Shown here piece after piece: positions 53,929 to 62,496 of a stretch of 64,000 nt of DNA (position 1 is the first letter of the stretch; each line of letters begins with the position of its first letter). The DNA is from Bryobacterales bacterium (lineage in GTDB: Bacteria > Acidobacteriota > Terriglobia > Bryobacterales > Bryobacteraceae). The DNA lies in contig JADZAF010000193.1 of NCBI GenBank assembly GCA_020852755.1, forward strand, positions 1 through 64,000, given 5' to 3'. The translations under genes and the position numbers were made by a program. The notes beneath the pieces were generated by a model. The model did not search any database. It was not told where the DNA came from and saw only the letters and a list, made by a program, of their open reading frames with translations.

Positions 53929-55125
53929 ATGCCAACCCGTTCGACTCGGAGGAGATTCGTACAAGCCGGCGCGGCGCTCCCTGCGCTGGCCGCCTCGCCC
54001 GCGATGGCGGCCAAGCAGGAACCCACGCTGGCCGGAGCCGGAGTCTACACGCGCCTCGGCGTGCGCCCGGTGATCAATGCCATCGGTACCGTCACCATCC
54101 TGGGCGGCTCCCTCATGCCCCCGGAAGTGGTGCGCGCCATGGATGAGGCGGCCAGGTTCTATGTGAACGTGCCGGAACTGCAGGAGAAGGTCGGAGCGCG
54201 CCTGGCGGAAGTGATCGGGGTTCCCGGCGCCGCCGTTACGGCGGGAGCCGCCTCGGCCATCACGCTGGCCACCGCGGCCTGCCTGACCCGGGGGGACCGC
54301 AAGAAGATGTACCGCCTGCCGGACACCTCCGACATGCCGAACGAAGTCATCCAGCCGAAGGCGCACATCTCCGGCTACGAGGCTCAGATCCTGCTCACCG
54401 GCGCCAAAATCGTGAGGGTGGAAACCGTCGAGGAGATGGAGCGCGCCATCAATCCCCGCACCGTCATGATGTTCTACGTGAACAAGAACGAGCGGGAAGG
54501 GCAGATCAGCCGGCAGGATTTCCTGCGTGTGGGCAAGGCCCATAACGTTCCGACCTTCAACGACGCCGCGGCGGACGTGCCCCCGGCCTCGCGCCTCTCG
54601 AGCATCGTGAAGGAGGGCTTCGACCTGGTTGCGTTCTCGGGCGGCAAGGGCCTCTGCGGTCCGCAGAGCTCCGGCCTGCTGCTGGGCCGCAAGGATCTCA
54701 CCGACGCCGCGCGCATGTGCATCAGTCCCCAGGGCGGCATCGGGCGCGGCATGAAGGTGAACAAAGAGGAGATGATCGGCCTGCTGGCGGCGGTGGAGCG
54801 CTATCTCAAGCTGGACCTGGCGGCTGAACTGCGCGTACTGGAGGGCCGGGTCGAGCACATCCTCACCGCTTTGGCCAAGGTCCCCGGGGTGAAGGCCGAG
54901 CGCTACGTCCCCCATATCGCCAACGAAGTGCCCCACATCGCCCTGCAGTGGGACGAGCAGGAAAAGAAGCTGACGGCCCGGGAGGTGATCAGGCAACTGC
55001 TCGAGGGAGAGCCGGCCATCGCCGTGCTCGGCGGCAACGGGCGCATCAACGTCTCGGTGTGGAAGATGCGGGGCAATGAGCACCGCTCGGTGGCCCGGCG
55101 CCTGGTGGAAGTGTTCAAGGCCTGA
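53929..55125 (+). CDS. Tat-exported SelA-like PLP-dependent enzyme
   Basis: 398 residues of the fold-type I PLP group that includes selenocysteine synthase (SelA) and D-glucosaminate-6-phosphate ammonia-lyase (DgaE). The N-terminus (RSTRRRFVQAGAALPALA) is a twin-arginine signal, rare in PLP enzymes. The PLP Lys is K240 in FSGGKGLCGPQ. GVRPVINAIGTVTILGG is the family N-terminal signature. SelA's substrate-specific parts are absent, so an exported ammonia-lyase or aldolase on amino-sugar acids is more likely (inference). Start at 53929 follows AAAGGAAACTT. Confidence 0.85.
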   Translation: MPTRSTRRRFVQAGAALPALAASPAMAAKQEPTLAGAGVYTRLGVRPVINAIGTVTILGGSLMPPEVVRAMDEAARFYVNVPELQEKVGARLAEVIGVPGAAVTAGAASAITLATAACLTRGDRKKMYRLPDTSDMPNEVIQPKAHISGYEAQILLTGAKIVRVETVEEMERAINPRTVMMFYVNKNEREGQISRQDFLRVGKAHNVPTFNDAAADVPPASRLSSIVKEGFDLVAFSGGKGLCGPQSSGLLLGRKDLTDAARMCISPQGGIGRGMKVNKEEMIGLLAAVERYLKLDLAAELRVLEGRVEHILTALAKVPGVKAERYVPHIANEVPHIALQWDEQEKKLTAREVIRQLLEGEPAIAVLGGNGRINVSVWKMRGNEHRSVARRLVEVFKA

Positions 55126-55142
55126 ACTCAGCCCTAAGCAGA

Positions 55143-55170
55143 GGCACGGAACCGGGCGCGGCTCCGTGCC
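55143..55170 (+). terminator. Hairpin after the PLP enzyme
   Basis: GGCACGGA (55143-55150) and TCCGTGCC (55163-55170) pair perfectly around a 12-nt GC-rich loop, 18 nt after the stop. No T-run follows (CGTTCGTT), so the termination role is tentative. Confidence 0.5.
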
Positions 55171-55249
55171 CGTTCGTTCCGGGAAGAAGAAGGTGCCGTA
55201 CCGCACCATTTCACTTGTTTTTTGCAAGTAATCCTGGTACGGTAGCGGC

Positions 55250-55663
55250 ATGCATCCGGCCGTGCAAGCCATCCCGGCCGCCCGGAGGAACCCCTGGGCG
55301 GGGCGCGTCGTGAGCCTCCTGGCTGTCCTGTTCCTGCTTTTCGACGGCGTCATCAAGCTGCTGGACCTGGCGCCCGTGGCGGATTCCTTCACCCGGCTCG
55401 GCTATGCGACAAGCATCGCGCCCGCCATAGGCATCCTGGAGTTGGCCTGCACGCTGGCCTACATGGTCCCCCGCACTGCCGTCATCGGCGCGATCCTGCT
55501 GACGGGCTTTCTGGGCGGGGCCACCGCGACGCACCTGCGCATCGGCGATCCCTACTTCTTCCCGCTGGTGGTCGGGGGCTTCGTGTGGGCGGGTCTTTGG
55601 CTGCGCGACGGCAGGGTGCGCATTCTGGTTTCACCGCACGCCGGGCCCGCGGTGGATACCTAA
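55250..55663 (+). CDS. DoxX-like membrane protein
   Basis: 137 residues with four hydrophobic helices: VVSLLAVLFLLFDGVIKLL, IAPAIGILELACTLAYMV, AVIGAILLTGFLGGATAT and FFPLVVGGFVWAGLWL. The layout matches the DoxX-like (DUF4149/DoxX) family of quinone- or stress-related inner-membrane proteins. It is followed after 18 bp by a VOC-family gene, probably in the same transcript. Confidence 0.8.
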   Translation: MHPAVQAIPAARRNPWAGRVVSLLAVLFLLFDGVIKLLDLAPVADSFTRLGYATSIAPAIGILELACTLAYMVPRTAVIGAILLTGFLGGATATHLRIGDPYFFPLVVGGFVWAGLWLRDGRVRILVSPHAGPAVDT

Positions 55664-55681
55664 ACCGGAACGGAGCGTATC

Positions 55682-56104
55682 ATGAAACAGATCAACACCT
55701 ACCTGACCTTCGACGGGAACTGCCGCGAGGCCATGAGTTTCTATGAGAAGTGCCTGGGCGGCCAGTTATTTCTGATGCCGTTTTCCCAGGCGCCCTGCGA
55801 CCTTCCGCCGGAAGCGGCGGATGCAAAGGACAGGATCATGCACGCCTGCCTCAGCAACGGCAAAGCCATGCTGATGGCCTCCGACACGATGCCGGGCATG
55901 CCCTTCCAGGCGGGCAACAACTTCTCGATCAACATCGCCTGCGAGAGCCAGGAGGAGGCGGAACGCCTCTTCGCCGCGCTGGGGGAGAACGGCAAGGTGA
56001 TCATGCCCTTGCAGAAGACCTTCTGGGCGGCCCGTTTCGGAATGCTCACCGACCGCTTCGGCATCAACTGGATGTTCAACCTGGAAGAACCCGCGAAGGC
56101 CTAG
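55682..56104 (+). CDS. PhnB-like VOC protein
   Basis: 140 residues of the PhnB/glyoxalase-like vicinal-oxygen-chelate family. The typical start is INTYLTFDGNCREAMSFYEK, followed by a metal-fold body (MHACLSNGKAMLMASD, NNFSINIACESQEEAERLFAAL) and the end FGMLTDRFGINWMFN. These proteins are usually small cytoplasmic dimers of unknown substrate. Downstream of the DoxX-like gene and convergent with the sugar-isomerase gene. Confidence 0.85.
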   Translation: MKQINTYLTFDGNCREAMSFYEKCLGGQLFLMPFSQAPCDLPPEAADAKDRIMHACLSNGKAMLMASDTMPGMPFQAGNNFSINIACESQEEAERLFAALGENGKVIMPLQKTFWAARFGMLTDRFGINWMFNLEEPAKA

Positions 56105-56117
56105 CGGGGCGGCACGC

Positions 56118-57014
56118 TCAGGCCGCGAAGACCGACCGGACGTTCTTTAGAAACGCGGCCAGCTTGATCTTCGGATCACCCGGGCCGAGAGTCTCCACCG
56201 GGAGGAAGCCCCGGTATCCGGACCGGTCGATAATGGCTTTCACTTTTCGCAGGTCGGCGGGCACTTCCCGATCGCCGTAGCCCACGTTCTCCTTCAACTG
56301 CCACGAGACGGCGTAGGGCACCAGCTTCTCGATCTCGGCGTACGGATCTGCCTGCCGCAGGCTGCCGATGTCCAACAGAATGCCGAACCACTCCGAGTTG
56401 ACCGCGCTGGCCAGCCGGATGGTCTCCTCCGCCGTCTTGAGGAAATCGTTGTGGTTCTGCAGCCCGATCATCACCCCGTGGTCGCGGCCGCAGGCGGCGC
56501 ATTCCTGCAGGTCCGGGACCATCCACTCCAGAACCTGGTCGAAGCGGTAGCCGGCGGGCACTCCGCGGCCGCTGAACACACGGATGAGGGAGGCGCCCAG
56601 CGCCGCCGCGACTTCGATCCACTCTTTGACCAGCCGCACCTCGTTCCGGCGCGCGGCGGCATCGGGGATGGAGAAGTCGTTGCGCACGCCGGTGCCGAAG
56701 ATGGTGACCCCGTTGACGAAGGCTTCGCGCTTCAGATTCCGGACGTATCCGGGGGCGGGAGTCTTGGGATAGCCGGGGAAGTAGTAGCCGGTGGCATCCA
56801 GCCCTCCGATGCCCTGCTCCGCGCAAAAGCGCACCACATCGAACAGGGTCATGGAACCGGCACGCAGGGGCCGGTCGAAGGAATAGGCGTTCAGGCCGAT
56901 CCGAACCCGGGTTCCGGGAAGACGGGCGATCTTCGGCTGCGGCCAGGCGGCGGGCGCCGCGGAAAACGCTGCGGCCGCCCGCAGAAACCCGCGGCGCAAG
57001 ACACCAGCGGACAT
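56118..57014 (-). CDS. Tat-exported sugar phosphate isomerase/epimerase-like TIM barrel
   Basis: 298 residues; the ATG at 57014 gives a twin-arginine signal (LRRGFLRAAAAFSAAP), preferred over longer in-frame starts that run into antisense sequence. The body matches xylose-isomerase-like TIM barrels (AP endonuclease 2 family): IGLNAYSFDRPL, GLDATGYYFPGYP, IGLQNHNDFLKT with candidate metal residues, GILLDIGSLR and VSWQLKENVG. Exported members accompany Gfo/Idh/MocA enzymes and may act as 3-keto-glycoside isomerases or lyases (inference from family context). Last gene of the apparent 56118-60722 operon. Confidence 0.85.
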   Translation of the reverse strand: MSAGVLRRGFLRAAAAFSAAPAAWPQPKIARLPGTRVRIGLNAYSFDRPLRAGSMTLFDVVRFCAEQGIGGLDATGYYFPGYPKTPAPGYVRNLKREAFVNGVTIFGTGVRNDFSIPDAAARRNEVRLVKEWIEVAAALGASLIRVFSGRGVPAGYRFDQVLEWMVPDLQECAACGRDHGVMIGLQNHNDFLKTAEETIRLASAVNSEWFGILLDIGSLRQADPYAEIEKLVPYAVSWQLKENVGYGDREVPADLRKVKAIIDRSGYRGFLPVETLGPGDPKIKLAAFLKNVRSVFAA

Positions 57015-57100
57015 AGCCCCTCCGTGTGCGCAAGCCGATTCGCGGCCGGCTTGCGGGTTTGCCTGACCTGCCTCCCGGCACGGGCAGGCACTGTTGTGTA

Positions 57101-58372
57101 CTACACCAGGCTGGCCAGGTTCAAGCGGGCGTCCCAGCGCTCCTCCAGTTTGAGCAGTTCCTGCCAGGTCCAGATTCGCCCGGTATAGGCCGCCTGGCGG
57201 CCCAGGATGGCGCTCAAGGTGGATTCGGCGCCCTGTTCGGCTTCGTTGATGAACCGGCCGGACACAATGCTCTCGATGAAGCGCTTCTGCTTCATGGCGT
57301 CGGCGTCGTCGAGCGCACCCTTGAATGCACCCACCACGGCGGCCGCGGTCTCGGTGGCCGGCACCGTCGAACCCAGGGGGAACTCCCACTTGCGCGGGCC
57401 GGTGATGCGGACCGGGGCGTCGTAGTGCATCTCGGCGGCGCCCAGCGTTCCGAAATAGCGCATGGCCACGTCCCAGCCGCCCTCGCCAAACTGGGTCGAG
57501 GTCAGCGTGATGTGCACGTTGCCGGGATAGGTGTAATTGACGTTGTAGTGGCCCCAGCAATCGCCCTGGTCCTGGCGGCCGGCGCGCCCGCCCGTGCCCT
57601 GCGCGGAGACAGGGTGAGAGCCTGCGATCCAGTTGTTGACGTCGATCAGGTGAATATTCTGCTCCACCAGGATGTCGCCGGAGAGGATCCTGTCGTGCAG
57701 CCAGTTGCGCAGCCTTCGCAGAGCCGGACCGGCCCCCGGCCGGTCGGGTTGCGGGAGGGCCGAGGCGTAATAGTGCGCCAGCCCGCAGACCATCTCCCCG
57801 ATGGCTCCCTGCCGCACCCGCTCCACCAGCTGCACATAGGGCGTAGCGTGGCGCAACTGAAAACCAACCGCCAGTGTCGTTTTGCCTTTCGCCCGCTCGC
57901 CGGCCCGCATGACCCGCTTCGCGCCCGGAACATCCACCGCCACCGGCTTCTCCATGTATACGTGCCGCCCGGCCGCCACGCAGGCTTCGAGGTGCTCCGG
58001 ATGGAAATAGGGCGGGGTGGCGATGTGGATGGCGTCGACCTCCTTGAGTGCAAGCAGCCGCTCCAGCGAGTTCAGCCCGTGAAACAGCATCCCCGAGTTG
58101 ATAGGCGCCTTGCCGGCCTTCGACGCCGCGGTATTGATCAGGGACTGTGATCGCTCCGTCTGCTCCTGGAAAAGGTCGCCCAGGGCGACGTACTGGGCCG
58201 CGGTCACGGTGCTGAACGACGAGGCGACTCCGGTGCCGCGGCCGCCGCAGCCGAACAGGGCCATGCGCACAGCGGAGTTTCTCTGGCTTCCCCGAACCAG
58301 TTCAGGCCGGATGATCGCAAAGGCGCCGGCGGAAACGAACGCCCGCCGGCTGACCGTAGTTTGGTTTTGCAT
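57101..58372 (-). CDS. Tat-exported Gfo/Idh/MocA oxidoreductase 2
   Basis: 423 residues with a twin-arginine signal (TTVSRRAFVSAGAFAII). The nucleotide-binding motif is MALFGCGGRGTGVA, and VYMEKPVAVDV is the EKP catalytic motif. A C-terminal domain follows (YTYPGNVHITLTST, GAAEMHYDAPVRI). The start at 58372 is chosen over a longer frame reaching 58588 that runs antisense into the next gene. Eleven bp separate it from the cytochrome fusion upstream, so it is in the same transcript; the pair suggests NAD-linked oxidation of a sugar with electrons passed to haem (inference). Confidence 0.88.
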   Translation of the reverse strand: MQNQTTVSRRAFVSAGAFAIIRPELVRGSQRNSAVRMALFGCGGRGTGVASSFSTVTAAQYVALGDLFQEQTERSQSLINTAASKAGKAPINSGMLFHGLNSLERLLALKEVDAIHIATPPYFHPEHLEACVAAGRHVYMEKPVAVDVPGAKRVMRAGERAKGKTTLAVGFQLRHATPYVQLVERVRQGAIGEMVCGLAHYYASALPQPDRPGAGPALRRLRNWLHDRILSGDILVEQNIHLIDVNNWIAGSHPVSAQGTGGRAGRQDQGDCWGHYNVNYTYPGNVHITLTSTQFGEGGWDVAMRYFGTLGAAEMHYDAPVRITGPRKWEFPLGSTVPATETAAAVVGAFKGALDDADAMKQKRFIESIVSGRFINEAEQGAESTLSAILGRQAAYTGRIWTWQELLKLEERWDARLNLASLV

Positions 58373-58383
58373 AGGGTAAGACT

Positions 58384-59646
58384 CTATTGTGGAACACCGC
58401 GGGCCAGCCGGATTCCATTCCACTGCAGGCGCCGGCCGGCGCGCTCGGCGTGCCGCATCGCCGGATCCAGCAGGTCGCCCAGGTCGGCATAGCCGCCGCC
58501 GCGCAGCACGCGCATTCCCTGGGCAGCGGGCGACTCCCTGCCGTCGGCGGCGTCGTAGGGGTACGGCGCGCTCAGGCTGGAGCACCATTCCCAGACATTG
58601 CCTTGCAGGTCGAAGAGGCCCAGCTTGTCAGGGCGGCCCTGACCCACGGGACGCGGCGCTTTCAGGTTGCCCGGCTCCGGCGAGCCTTCGCCGCGCCGGG
58701 CCGCCAGTTCCCACTCGGCTTCGGTCGGCAGCCGGAAACCCGCGCCCGGCACCTTCTGGTTGACCACGCGGATAATCGCCTGGGCGTCGTCCCAGGAAAC
58801 CTGCTCGACCGGGAGCCTGGCCGCTTCGGGGAATTTTTCGCCCTGGTGGGCGCTGGGGTTCTTGCCCATCAGCGCGGTCCACTCCGCCTGGGTAGTTTCA
58901 TGGACGGCCAGGTAAACCGGCGCCACCCGCACGGTATGGCGCGGTTTGGAGACTGGAAAACGGTCCGAGCCCATCTCGAATTCGCCGCCCGAGACCAGCG
59001 CCATGCGAATGCCCAGGGCCGGTACGCGCACCTCGCGCGGCAGGCCGGTCCGGCTGCAGAAACCGCGCTCCTTGACGATCTCGAAGCCCGGCCATCCGGT
59101 CCTCAGCCGGTTCTCGCAGAGCTGGAGGCGTTCGGCCGCCTGCTTGTCGTTCGGATTCTCCTTCAAGGCCGCGCGGAAGGCGTCGCGCGCCTGGGCGAAA
59201 TGCTCGGCCTTCAGCAGCCGCTCGCCTTCCTCCATGCGGCGGCTGTAGCGCTCCCAGCTCGCCGCCCGCTGCTCCAGAACCTGGTCCTTCACCTGGGGCG
59301 GTCGCTCGGGGTTGACCAGCGCGTGTACGTGGTGGCACTTCTGGCAGGACGCGGTCTGCTTCGTTTTCGGGCAGCCGTTCTTGTGGCAATCCGCGCACAG
59401 GCCGGCGATGGCGGCATCGTGGGGGATCTTGTCCGGCTTGATGTTGTTGCGCTCGTCGATGATGTGGCCTTCGCTCTTGCCGTGGCAGGCCAGGCAGTCG
59501 GCGGCCCCCTTGGCGTGGCTGGAGATGCTCCATTCCACCACGGAGATCACGTGGCAGCGGCCGCACACGCCGGCCTGTTTGAAGTGCTCGTCCTGCTGCG
59601 CGAAGGCAGGCAGCAGGGCCAGGAGAAGAAGAGCTAAGCGCGCCAT
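58384..59646 (-). CDS. Tetraheme cytochrome c / TPR / FGE-like fusion
   Basis: 420 residues. A signal peptide (MARLALLLLALLPAFAQ) leads to four CxxCH haem sites (CGRCH 28-32, CLACH 51-55, CADCH 84-88, CQKCH 101-105), a helical TPR-like linker (about 135-190, AQARDAFRAALKENPNDKQ), then an FGE-sulfatase (SUMF1) domain (about 205-420: GIRMALVSGGEFEMGSD, VEQVSWDDAQAI, FRLPTEAEWELAARRG, GNVWEWC). The catalytic Cys pair of true formylglycine-generating enzymes is absent at the C-terminus (RVLRGGGYADLGD), so it is probably not an FGE. The gene overlaps the aldo/keto reductase by 13 bp. Confidence 0.88.
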   Translation of the reverse strand: MARLALLLLALLPAFAQQDEHFKQAGVCGRCHVISVVEWSISSHAKGAADCLACHGKSEGHIIDERNNIKPDKIPHDAAIAGLCADCHKNGCPKTKQTASCQKCHHVHALVNPERPPQVKDQVLEQRAASWERYSRRMEEGERLLKAEHFAQARDAFRAALKENPNDKQAAERLQLCENRLRTGWPGFEIVKERGFCSRTGLPREVRVPALGIRMALVSGGEFEMGSDRFPVSKPRHTVRVAPVYLAVHETTQAEWTALMGKNPSAHQGEKFPEAARLPVEQVSWDDAQAIIRVVNQKVPGAGFRLPTEAEWELAARRGEGSPEPGNLKAPRPVGQGRPDKLGLFDLQGNVWEWCSSLSAPYPYDAADGRESPAAQGMRVLRGGGYADLGDLLDPAMRHAERAGRRLQWNGIRLARGVPQ

Positions 59647-60722
59647 TGTTCCTCCAGCCAGCGGTAGTGCCGCGGCAGCCAGTCCGAACCGCACAGTCCG
59701 GCCAGCCGTTTTGCGGCGTCCAGGGCCGCGTACTCGTCCCTGGTCATTTCCTGGAAGCGTGTCAGGGCCCTGTAATTGTCGTCCAGCAGAATGTCGTCAA
59801 ACATGCCGGTGATGGCCGTGGCGAGGAAAGGCTTGGAGTAGTTGAAGCGCATGGACGCCATGCACAGGGTTTCATCCGGCAGGCGGTCCAGGCTCTTGGT
59901 CAACTCAGCCACCGCCGCCGGGAGGATCGGCTTGTTACGCCGCTGCCACAACTGCAAGGCCTCGAACTCGGGCTTCATGCCGGGACGGGCTTTGGGGTCG
60001 AGCTGCATGATGGAGCCGGAAGCCAGCGGCTTCATGGCGATCAGGCCGACTTTCTTCTCGATGGCTTTGGGAAGGAACTGGCTGTAATCGGCCCGCGCGT
60101 GGATGAAGTTGTAGGGGAAGAAGAGGTAGTCAATACCCTCCAGTTCGTCCAGCGCCATGCTCATGGTCCGCTCGATGTGGGTGGCAATGCCGATGGCCCG
60201 GATCTTGCCCGCTTCCTTGGCCTTCCGCATGAAGTCCCAGTTGTGCAGCGTGGGCCCGTCGATCTCGCCCGTATGGAACCGGTACAGGTCCACATAGCCG
60301 AACATACGGCAGGCGTTGTCGATGTCCTGTGCGGTTATCTCGTGAGCCAGTGAGATATGGATCCTGTCGCGCCTGCCCTTGACGATACGGGCGGCCGGCT
60401 CCCACTGGCCCTCGCTGTCGTATACATCGAGCAGGTTGACGCCCAGGTCGAAAGCCCGGGCGATGATGCGGTCGCGGCGCGCCTGACCCGCCTCGGTAAG
60501 CATGGTCTTGCCCTGCCGGACACGGACGCGGTCGGCGGGGTCGGTATGCGAACCGAACGATAGCAGCGAGACGTGCATATCGGTCTGGCCCAGGCGGCGG
60601 TACACCATGCCGCCTCGCCGGTACTCGGCCACTGGCCGCGCGGCTGCCTGCAGGCTTGCTGCTCCCAACACCGCGGCGGATCCGGACCGGAGGAATTCAC
60701 GACGTGTAGGTCCGTTTCTCAT
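59634..60722 (-). CDS. Tat-exported aldo/keto reductase
   Basis: 362 residues with a twin-arginine signal (TRREFLRSGSAAVLG). The AKR TIM barrel starts VYRRLGQTDMHVSLLSFG; the Asp/Tyr pair is near LLDVYDSEG, and the His in LYRFHTGEIDG follows. The usual catalytic Lys (in a TK dipeptide) reads SLAHE, so activity may differ or be lost. The 3' end overlaps the cytochrome-fusion start by 13 bp; this is the first gene of the operon. The start at 60722 has AAGGTAACC before it; 60740 is an alternative. Confidence 0.85.
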   Translation of the reverse strand: MRNGPTRREFLRSGSAAVLGAASLQAAARPVAEYRRGGMVYRRLGQTDMHVSLLSFGSHTDPADRVRVRQGKTMLTEAGQARRDRIIARAFDLGVNLLDVYDSEGQWEPAARIVKGRRDRIHISLAHEITAQDIDNACRMFGYVDLYRFHTGEIDGPTLHNWDFMRKAKEAGKIRAIGIATHIERTMSMALDELEGIDYLFFPYNFIHARADYSQFLPKAIEKKVGLIAMKPLASGSIMQLDPKARPGMKPEFEALQLWQRRNKPILPAAVAELTKSLDRLPDETLCMASMRFNYSKPFLATAITGMFDDILLDDNYRALTRFQEMTRDEYAALDAAKRLAGLCGSDWLPRHYRWLEEQWRA

Positions 60723-60764
60723 AAGGTTACCTTCAACCATAGCAAAAAGGGACAGCGCGATTTT

Positions 60765-61475
60765 TCAGGACAGCGGGAAATCCCTCCTTCCCCTTTGTCC
60801 CATCAGCGGCCGGTTCAGGAACTCCACGAACGGGGCGACTGCCTGGAAGCGGCTGACGATTTCCCCGACCAGAGAGGGGCCGAGCGCCAGGGCGGGGTCC
60901 AGGAGCGTGAAGAAGAGGAACTGCTTGTAGACCAGCAGATCGGCGGCGGCGTCCTGCGAATGGAAGCCCCGGGGCACGCGCGACAGCCGGTCACCCTGAA
61001 ATTCGCCCATCAGCTTGCGCAGGCGGCGGGCAGCGATCAGGCTGCGGAATTCGACGTGGTTGTCCCGCAGGTGATGGCGGACGAGGCGGAGCGGATCCGG
61101 GCCGGGCATGTAGAGTCCCGCGGCCACTTCGATCTCCCGGTCGGAAATGCTGAAGTAGAAACCGGCGCTCTGGTGTTTCGTCAAGCCGCGCCGCACGAAG
61201 ATGGCGGCGATGTGGTCCTTGTAAGGGGTCTTGTCCGCGCTGAAACGGGTGTCCCGGTAGAAGCGGTAGACGGCCTTCGGCGGATCGGTCACATAGGCGG
61301 GCGCGAAGCGGATCATCTTCCCGTTAACGGCGGTCACCAGTTGTTCCATGGGCGCCCGCAGGACTTGCAGAAACAACTCCTTGCGCGGCAGAAACCACTC
61401 GCGGTTGTTGTGCTTCCGGAGGCCGCGCAGGAACCGCAGAGCTTCGGGCGGAAACCCGCTGAAAGCGGTGTTCAT
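60765..61475 (-). CDS. DUF2461 family protein
   Basis: 236 residues of the DUF2461/TIGR02453 family. The signature segments are LRFLRGLRKHNNREWFLP near the N-terminus, YRDTRFSADKTPYKDHIAAIF in the middle, and SAGFYFSISDREIEVAAGLYMP. No catalytic role is established for this family. Start at 61475 (MNTAFSGFPPE); upstream in-frame sequence is antisense to murB. The two genes are divergent with 19 bp between them. Confidence 0.85.
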   Translation of the reverse strand: MNTAFSGFPPEALRFLRGLRKHNNREWFLPRKELFLQVLRAPMEQLVTAVNGKMIRFAPAYVTDPPKAVYRFYRDTRFSADKTPYKDHIAAIFVRRGLTKHQSAGFYFSISDREIEVAAGLYMPGPDPLRLVRHHLRDNHVEFRSLIAARRLRKLMGEFQGDRLSRVPRGFHSQDAAADLLVYKQFLFFTLLDPALALGPSLVGEIVSRFQAVAPFVEFLNRPLMGQRGRRDFPLS

Positions 61476-61494
61476 TCCATCGTCTCCCCTATAA

Positions 61495-62475
61495 TTGATA
61501 TCAGTGCTGAGTCTGAAGGAGGCGCGCGAGCGCCTGGCCGAAATTCCCAATTTACAGGTTTCCAGCGGTGTTCCGCTCTGCTGCTACACCCGCTTCGGAA
61601 TCGGCGGTCCGGCCGCGGTCTTCGCCGAGGCGCCCAGCGAGGCGGCTTTCATCGCCGCCGTCGAGACCGCCCGGGACAGCGGGCTCCCTTTCGTGGTGAT
61701 CGGCGAGGGGACCAACCTGATCGTCTCCGACGACGGATTCCCTGGCCTGGTGCTGCGCTTTCGCGGCTGCGATCTGCGGGCCGGCGGAAACCGCGTGATT
61801 GCGGAAGCGGGCGCGGAGCTGCAGGCCCTGGTGGACTTCGCCATCGGGCGCGGGCTGCAGGGACTCGAGACGCTGGCCGGCATCCCCGGATCCGTGGGCG
61901 CGGCGGTGTACGGCAATGCGGGCGCTTACGGCCACTCGATCTCCGAGCGAATCGAGCGGGTGCGTTTCTTCGATGGGAGCCGGGTGCGGGTATTCGGCAA
62001 CCGGGAAGCGGAATTCCGTTACCGCGAGAGCATCTTCAAGCGGCACAAGGACTGGATCATTTTCTCGGCCGAACTGGCGCTCGACCCGGCCGACGCCGCC
62101 GAACTGCAGCGGACCGCCGGCGAGATCGTCGAGGTCCGCAACCGCAAGTTCCCGCCGACCATGAAATGCGCCGGCAGCATTTTCAAGAATTTCCTCCTGG
62201 CCGACCTGCCCGGTCCGGTGGCCGGCGCGGTTCCGGCCGCGGTGGTGCGGGAAGGAAAGGTGCCGGCAGCGTACTTCCTCGACCAGGTGGGGGCCCGCGG
62301 GATGGCGCGGGGAGACATTCGCGTGGCCGACTACCACGCCAACCTGGTCTACAACGCCGGGGCGGGCAGCGCGGCCGATCTCCGCACCCTCATCCGGGAA
62401 TTGAAGGACCGGGTGCGCGGGCGCTTCGGACTGGAACTCGAAGAGGAAGTGCAGTACCTGGGCTTTCCGCAATGA
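61495..62475 (+). CDS. murB: UDP-N-acetylenolpyruvoylglucosamine reductase
   Basis: About 326 residues; reduces UDP-GlcNAc-enolpyruvate to UDP-MurNAc in peptidoglycan synthesis using FAD and NADPH. The FAD-binding region has YTRFGIGGPAAVF, VIGEGTNLIVSDDGF and GIPGSVGAAVYGNAGAYG. The catalytic Ser is in KCAGSIFKN, a Tyr in YRESIFK, and the C-terminal Glu in ELEEEVQYLG. The start is TTG at 61495 or GTG at 61504; no ATG fits. The missing Y-loop end suggests the type II form. Confidence 0.92.
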   Translation: MISVLSLKEARERLAEIPNLQVSSGVPLCCYTRFGIGGPAAVFAEAPSEAAFIAAVETARDSGLPFVVIGEGTNLIVSDDGFPGLVLRFRGCDLRAGGNRVIAEAGAELQALVDFAIGRGLQGLETLAGIPGSVGAAVYGNAGAYGHSISERIERVRFFDGSRVRVFGNREAEFRYRESIFKRHKDWIIFSAELALDPADAAELQRTAGEIVEVRNRKFPPTMKCAGSIFKNFLLADLPGPVAGAVPAAVVREGKVPAAYFLDQVGARGMARGDIRVADYHANLVYNAGAGSAADLRTLIRELKDRVRGRFGLELEEEVQYLGFPQ

Positions 62476-62496
62476 GATAATCGGAATCTCGAGCCT

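Noticed and set aside
58384-59646. True formylglycine-generating enzyme for the sulfatase at 38621
   Set aside because: The C-terminal Cys pair of the FGE active site is absent. The sulfatase must be matured by another enzyme.
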